This document shows positions 6,485 through 10,468 of a DNA stretch of 10,468 nucleotides, in pieces. Both the position numbers and the translations under genes were made by a program. This DNA is from Alphaproteobacteria bacterium. GTDB taxonomy: Bacteria; Pseudomonadota; Alphaproteobacteria; Holosporales; Holosporaceae. How positions within the stretch are numbered: position 1 is the stretch's first letter; the number at the start of each line of letters is the position of its first letter. The notes under the pieces are model-generated. The model did no database searches, was not told the origin of the DNA, and saw nothing but the letters and a program-made list of their open reading frames with translations. Where the stretch lies: NCBI GenBank assembly GCA_016870135.1, contig VGCF01000031.1, positions 1-10,468 on the forward strand, read 5' to 3'.

Positions 6485-7084
6485 TCAGACCGATTGCTCT
6501 GGAGAATGGGACAACGCGTCCAAAACATCCTGGATAAAATGGCTGCGCATACGATGCAGTCGATGCAAATCTGGCCAATGGGTCGCATAATCCCTTTGAC
6601 GATTCAACAAGCGTCCACAGATGGATGGTGTGGTTGTGCAGTCCGACTGTCCATATTCTGCACTGGCATAACCCAATTCGTCCAACACCAAGCATTCAAA
6701 ATCATCGTATGCTTTTAACCCGTTGGGTGTAGCCAATTGTTCAATGGTTTGACCAAATAATGCGTATAGTCTTGGAAAGGGAACACGTTCAGGTAAAACC
6801 TGTTTACACATATAGCACATTAAATTCAGAGCGCGCAAAGCCCCCTGATGATGCATCATTAACCAAACAGCGGCACCGGATGAATCCAAGGAAAAGGAGC
6901 CCAAATTGTCCTCGATTCGACTTTTCCACAACACATCATAGGCCGAACCTAGCACAAGGGCTGGCTTATTACTTCTGACCCATGCGCGAACTTTACCATG
7001 ATCTTGGGTTAACACCGTGACGATAAAACTGCGCTCGCCAAAAGGGGAGTAATGGAGTAAAAAACCGTGGTCTTGCCAAATCAA
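6485..7084 (-). CDS. recO: DNA repair protein RecO (shortened)
   Basis: RecFOR pathway protein that anneals single strands and, with RecR, loads RecA onto SSB-coated DNA. The N-terminal OB-fold is clear: MIWQDHGFLLHYSPFGERSF, then VLTQDHGKVRAWVR, and LGSF near residue 61. The helical part has FECLVLDELGYA near 128-139. The start is a TTG at 7084: no in-frame ATG lies upstream, and it matches the family's MxWxDxG opening exactly. At 199 residues it is shorter than the usual 230-250; the stretch after DELGYA, where relatives carry a longer zinc-binding or equivalent segment, is reduced to roughly 17 residues before the final helices. It lies 44 bases after comEC. In many alphaproteobacteria recO directly follows era; here it does not. 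Confidence 0.9.
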   Translation of the reverse strand: MIWQDHGFLLHYSPFGERSFIVTVLTQDHGKVRAWVRSNKPALVLGSAYDVLWKSRIEDNLGSFSLDSSGAAVWLMMHHQGALRALNLMCYMCKQVLPERVPFPRLYALFGQTIEQLATPNGLKAYDDFECLVLDELGYASAEYGQSDCTTTPSICGRLLNRQRDYATHWPDLHRLHRMRSHFIQDVLDALSHSPEQSV

Positions 7085-7128
7085 GGGGAAAGAATGATGT
7101 CTGACGGGATATGTACACCATACGCGAC

Positions 7129-9339
7129 CTATCTTTTGTGTGCAACAAGCGTTTCTTTTGCGGTGTGTGCACCCATACTCCAGGGGCGTTGCTCTGTCTG
7201 GCCCATCATTTTTCCATTACAATCCAACATGATGCATTCAGTGTAAGGATTGGAAAAAATGTGATTGAAAATCTCATTCGTATTCCACCCCAACGTCAGG
7301 GACCAATCAGTGTTCTTTTTTGCACGCCATAAACCTCTTTCATTTTTGGATATCGCCTTTTCCACCAGGTTATACCAGGGTTTTTGTATCTTGATACACT
7401 CTGTTGTGCTGGGCCACAATGCCACATTGGGTGCGCCAAAGGCCTGGGACCAGCGTGTTGTTGCCCATTTGCCTCTGCGTAAAGAAGATACCCACAATGT
7501 GTTTTGATCCCGATCCACAAAGGCCACCACTTTATGATTGACATCAATGAAAAACAACGGTTCAGTGCGATAAGCATGCCCCATAATCATGGCGCCAATC
7601 CAGACGTATAGCCCCCACCAACGCATCGGGCGTTGCCACAGCAACAGCCAACAAATGCCCAACATTTCTATGGCAAAAAATATGCTGTCATGGGGGCGAA
7701 ACCACCCAATCATCCATGATCCGTACCGGGCTGAATAGGCCGCAATATGCATCAATCCCCGTAACGACAATCCCCATATATCCATCATGGTGCTGGCAAA
7801 CGGCGTATTCAAAAACACCAATGCCATAATACCCATGGGCATAATGACGATGCCTGTAAAGGGAATGGCGATCATATTGCTGATCATGCCTTGTAACGAA
7901 ATATGATAAAAATGGTGGACCATAATGGGCAAGGTTATCACAGTAATGGACCCACTGGACCATAAGGAATCTGTAAAAAAACGCTTTGCCTTTAACAAAA
8001 ATTTGGGGATTTTTCGACGACGTGGTTTCCAGGGCGCGTTGTATCGGTTCTGCATTCGCCATTCGTACACAGCAATCAGGCCCCCCACCGCGGCAAAAGA
8101 CAATTGAAAACTCAGTGATAACAACGATTCAGGTTGCAGAATTAAAAACGTGGCTGCACACAGCATTAAAATGCGCATAGAATGGCGTCTGCGCCCCACA
8201 ATCATACTCAGCATCGTGGCCGCCATCATGAAAAAAGCCCTCTGCACGGGGTATCGTTGGCCCGAAATCATTAAATACAACCAACCAACACCCAGCGACA
8301 ACAGGGCCGCAATGCGATCCAAATTCACGTAAAGGACCAATCGGGGAATACAGGCCAAGGTGCGTTGAAAGATCATAAAACACAAACCCGATAACATGGA
8401 CATGTGTAATCCCGCAATGGCCAACAGGTGAGACAGTCCAGAATCGGAAAACTCTTGACGTACATTTTGGGGCAGGGCGATTTTATCCCCTGTGACTAGA
8501 CCGCAGGCCACAGCCCCCAAAGGAGGAGGCAGAAACCCATGAATTTTTCGGGTTATCCCGTGACGCCATTGGCTGAGAAGTGTTGGATTTCTTGATAAAA
8601 TACGCGCACCAGTGATGGCAAAACCCGATGCCCCAATGCCCTGAAAAAAGAATTGTCGTGCTGGATCATGGGCACCAGGGAAACAGGGGCCAGGCAATGG
8701 AGTTAATACAGCCTTTAAACGAATATGGTCGCCCTCTAATAGGGGAACGCACGCTGTTCGAATGGTGATCATGGCTTTTTTGGGTAACGAAACCGTGTCT
8801 GTTTGAGCAGGGGGGTTGGAGAAGGTGCGGCGTGCCCCAGGACGGTGATTGTTCGAGGATTCTGAGAGATGCGGACTGTGATCGATGCGTAAAATGATAC
8901 GTTGAAACAGTGTAGATGTGGATGCGGGGTGATCAAGGCCCTCGATGACGCCACTGATCCACAGGGGGCCAGTACTTTGGTTGATGGGGTGGGGGTTAAT
9001 ATGTTCCGTGCGCAACAGGGCCAAGAAAAACCCCAATCCTGCCCAAAATAATCCCCATGATATCCATCCAATGATGCATAATCGGGTGACCCATCCAACA
9101 GTCATCACGGTCAACAGCCCCATGACCCAAACGATGCGCCAGGAAAAGGATATCACGGGCTCTTTGTGCAGGGAAAAATACCACGCAATCCCCATCCCCA
9201 GAGCCACGGGAATCCATAACACCCAACGGTGGCGCTCTGATTCCAGCCCTGTTTCCAAGGTGTGGCAGATGTGTTGGATCATGGTGTGTAACGACACCCA
9301 GCGTTTAAAAACAGACCAGCGATTGGTGGGCATCTGCAC
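7129..9339 (-). CDS. comEC: ComEC/Rec2 family DNA internalisation channel
   Basis: Polytopic membrane protein that passes single-stranded DNA through the inner membrane during natural transformation. The 736 residues comprise an N-terminal membrane and soluble OB-like region (about 40-250), then the Competence domain with SGLSHLLAIAGLHMSMLSG (about 299-317), VQRAFFMM and LSFQLSFAAVGGL, and several further helices. The C-terminus has VVAFVDRDQNTLWVSS, like other alphaproteobacterial ComEC proteins, and lacks the HxHxDH metallo-beta-lactamase motif found in Firmicutes forms. Start choice is open: GTG at 9339, ATG at 9333 or ATG at 9282; none has a good Shine-Dalgarno. It heads a likely unit with recO and is divergent from era. 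The frame is intact, which suggests the protein is still used, although other competence genes are not in view. Confidence 0.93.
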   Translation of the reverse strand: MQMPTNRWSVFKRWVSLHTMIQHICHTLETGLESERHRWVLWIPVALGMGIAWYFSLHKEPVISFSWRIVWVMGLLTVMTVGWVTRLCIIGWISWGLFWAGLGFFLALLRTEHINPHPINQSTGPLWISGVIEGLDHPASTSTLFQRIILRIDHSPHLSESSNNHRPGARRTFSNPPAQTDTVSLPKKAMITIRTACVPLLEGDHIRLKAVLTPLPGPCFPGAHDPARQFFFQGIGASGFAITGARILSRNPTLLSQWRHGITRKIHGFLPPPLGAVACGLVTGDKIALPQNVRQEFSDSGLSHLLAIAGLHMSMLSGLCFMIFQRTLACIPRLVLYVNLDRIAALLSLGVGWLYLMISGQRYPVQRAFFMMAATMLSMIVGRRRHSMRILMLCAATFLILQPESLLSLSFQLSFAAVGGLIAVYEWRMQNRYNAPWKPRRRKIPKFLLKAKRFFTDSLWSSGSITVITLPIMVHHFYHISLQGMISNMIAIPFTGIVIMPMGIMALVFLNTPFASTMMDIWGLSLRGLMHIAAYSARYGSWMIGWFRPHDSIFFAIEMLGICWLLLWQRPMRWWGLYVWIGAMIMGHAYRTEPLFFIDVNHKVVAFVDRDQNTLWVSSLRRGKWATTRWSQAFGAPNVALWPSTTECIKIQKPWYNLVEKAISKNERGLWRAKKNTDWSLTLGWNTNEIFNHIFSNPYTECIMLDCNGKMMGQTEQRPWSMGAHTAKETLVAHKR

Positions 9340-9435
9340 GGATGGCTTGGCCTGAAGAATACGTGTACTGGAACCATGAGTTTACCCTGGAAATGGGAAT
9401 GGTGTAAAAAGAAAGTTAAGAGTGTGGTCGTGGGG

Positions 9436-9484
9436 TTGCTTTTCTGGCCCAAGGGGGGTATGAACAAGGCATAGACTTTATAGT
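9436..9484 (+). promoter_or_regulatory. candidate era promoter region
   Basis: Two options are visible in the divergent gap. TTGCTT (9436-9441) and TATGAA (9459-9464) are 17 bases apart and would give a leader of about 20 bases. Alternatively TATAGT (9479-9484, 5 of 6 for a -10) lies only 7 bases before the era ATG and would give a leaderless mRNA, but it has no -35. No Shine-Dalgarno is seen before era, which suits the second option. No good minus-strand promoter for comEC was found in the gap. Confidence 0.35.
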
Positions 9485-9491
9485 AATTATC

Positions 9492-10346
9492 ATGGTTCAA
9501 CGTTGCGCAATGGTGGCCGTTTTAGGTCAAGCCAATGCAGGAAAATCCACCCTTGTGAATGCACTGGCTGGGGAAAAAGTATCCATTGTTTCAGCCAAAC
9601 CCCATACAACGCGATACGATATTTACGGCATTATTTGTCAGGATGATGCCCAGATTATTTTTGTCGACACCCCTGGCCTTATTGAGCGCCCTCAAGGGCC
9701 TTTGCAATCTTTTATGGCAAAAATGACCACACGAACGGTAAGAGAAGCGGACTTATTCATGGTGGTCATCGACGCATCACGAAAAATTCCCGAATCCACC
9801 CTGACGTTGCTGGATCGTTTAAAAGATAAAAAGCTAATGATTGTGTTGAACAAAGTGGACCAAGTTCCAAAAGACAAGTTGTTGCCCATGGCACAGCACT
9901 ATCAATCCTGGTCCCCATGGATTGCCATGACGTCTGGAAAAACGGGCAGTGGTTTGGCCTTTGTGATGTCGTCACTGATGGAGCAAATGCCAGAGGCCCC
10001 TTGGTTGTTTGACGAGGATGCCATGACGCAAATCTCTCAGCGCATGTGGGCGGCCGAAATGACTCGGGAAAAACTGTTCCAGTGTGTGCACCAAGAGGTG
10101 CCTTATCATGCCCATGTGGTCACAGATGAATGGAAAGAGAAAAAGCGAGAATTAACCCTGCGCCAAACCATTTATGTGGATGATCCCCGGTATAAAAAAT
10201 GGATTTTGGGATATCAGGGCCAACGCATTCGCCTGATCGGGGAGAAATCACGCATGGAAATGAGCGAGCATTTGGATAAAACCGTGCATTTGTTTCTGAA
10301 TGTTTTGGTCGATCCATCCTGGTCCAACCATATTCGCACAGCATAG
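9492..10346 (+). CDS. era: GTPase Era
   Basis: Essential GTPase that binds the 3' end of 16S rRNA and couples 30S maturation to cell state. The 284 residues fit the family. The G domain shows G1 GQANAGKS (12-19), switch I with TT at 39-40, G3 DTPG (59-62), G4 NKVD (120-123) and a G5 region TSGKTG (147-152) in place of the more usual SAxxG. The C-terminal KH domain contains FQCVHQEVPYHAHV and the GxxG loop as GYQG (240-243), followed by QRIRLIGEKSR. The ATG at 9492 puts G1 at the usual place. The typical partners rnc (upstream) and recO (downstream) are not adjacent: comEC lies divergently upstream and a terminator follows. It is the only plus-strand gene here. Confidence 0.97.
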   Translation: MVQRCAMVAVLGQANAGKSTLVNALAGEKVSIVSAKPHTTRYDIYGIICQDDAQIIFVDTPGLIERPQGPLQSFMAKMTTRTVREADLFMVVIDASRKIPESTLTLLDRLKDKKLMIVLNKVDQVPKDKLLPMAQHYQSWSPWIAMTSGKTGSGLAFVMSSLMEQMPEAPWLFDEDAMTQISQRMWAAEMTREKLFQCVHQEVPYHAHVVTDEWKEKKRELTLRQTIYVDDPRYKKWILGYQGQRIRLIGEKSRMEMSEHLDKTVHLFLNVLVDPSWSNHIRTA

Positions 10347-10391
10347 CAAGAATAGGGCAATGTTACGGGGACGTCTTTTTTGATGGAGCAA

Positions 10392-10426
10392 TGATGGGTT
10401 TTGCAGTAAAACGCCATTGATTTTTT
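10392..10426 (+). terminator. probable rho-independent terminator of era
   Basis: TGATGG-GTTTT (10392-10402, including one extra G) can pair with AAAAC and CCATTG (10408-10419, one bulged G at 10413) around loop GCAGT, followed by A and six T (10421-10426). It begins about 45 bases after the era stop. The stem is imperfect and AT-rich in its upper half, but length, position and T run support termination, so era is probably not co-transcribed with anything further right. The last 42 bases of the window show no identifiable gene. Confidence 0.6.
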
Positions 10427-10468
10427 ACATCACCGTGTCAGAAAAGCCAATGCGCAGAGATGGGGGCT

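Noticed and set aside
10425..10468. Possible C-terminal end of a minus-strand gene entering from the right edge
   Set aside because: Only about 13 codons are visible before a stop, too few to identify, and no terminator for that direction follows.
1..10468. CRISPR array, insertion sequence, phage or toxin-antitoxin module
   Set aside because: No regularly spaced repeats of suitable length, no transposase- or integrase-like proteins and no small toxin/antitoxin gene pairs were seen; every sizeable gene matches a housekeeping, transport or competence family.

Overview
This window reads as a chromosomal segment of an intracellular alphaproteobacterium, probably a Holosporales or Rickettsiales relative. 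Three things point there: a 509-residue Tlc-type ADP/ATP translocase, found almost only in bacteria living inside eukaryotic cells; an FtsB-like protein, a RecO and a ComEC C-terminus of alphaproteobacterial style; and moderate-to-low GC with many AT-rich intergenic tracts. No phage, transposase, CRISPR or toxin-antitoxin genes are visible. The genus assignment is inference.

Layout. Eight protein genes and two tRNAs lie on the minus strand and one gene, era, lies on the plus strand. From the left edge: ftsH (N-terminal 463 codons, running off the window), rbfA, tRNA-Arg(CCG), tRNA-Leu(CAG), an ftsB-like division gene, lpxB, the nucleotide translocase tlc, an nfu-type Fe-S carrier gene, recO, comEC, then era facing away from comEC. 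On the minus strand the likely transcription units are comEC-recO-nfu, tlc alone (own Shine-Dalgarno and a strong terminator), lpxB-ftsB, each tRNA separately, and rbfA-ftsH.

How the genes fit together. Most are housekeeping: membrane proteolysis (FtsH), 30S maturation (RbfA and Era), lipid A synthesis (LpxB), divisome assembly (FtsB), Fe-S delivery (Nfu) and recombination repair (RecO). ComEC is the inner-membrane DNA uptake channel. Tlc would let the cell import host ATP in exchange for ADP. LpxB implies that an LPS outer membrane is kept.

Intergenic DNA. No gap exceeds 300 bases. The largest (3894-4163) holds a short tandem repeat, a possible lpxB promoter, a stem-loop and the tlc terminator. 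The lpxB-ftsB gap is almost entirely one inverted repeat. The nfu-tlc gap (5694-5845) shows only the tlc ribosome binding site. I found no convincing undescribed multi-gene system; the more unusual points are start-codon and leader usage, the rearranged era/recO neighbourhood, a shortened RecO and small intergenic repeats.
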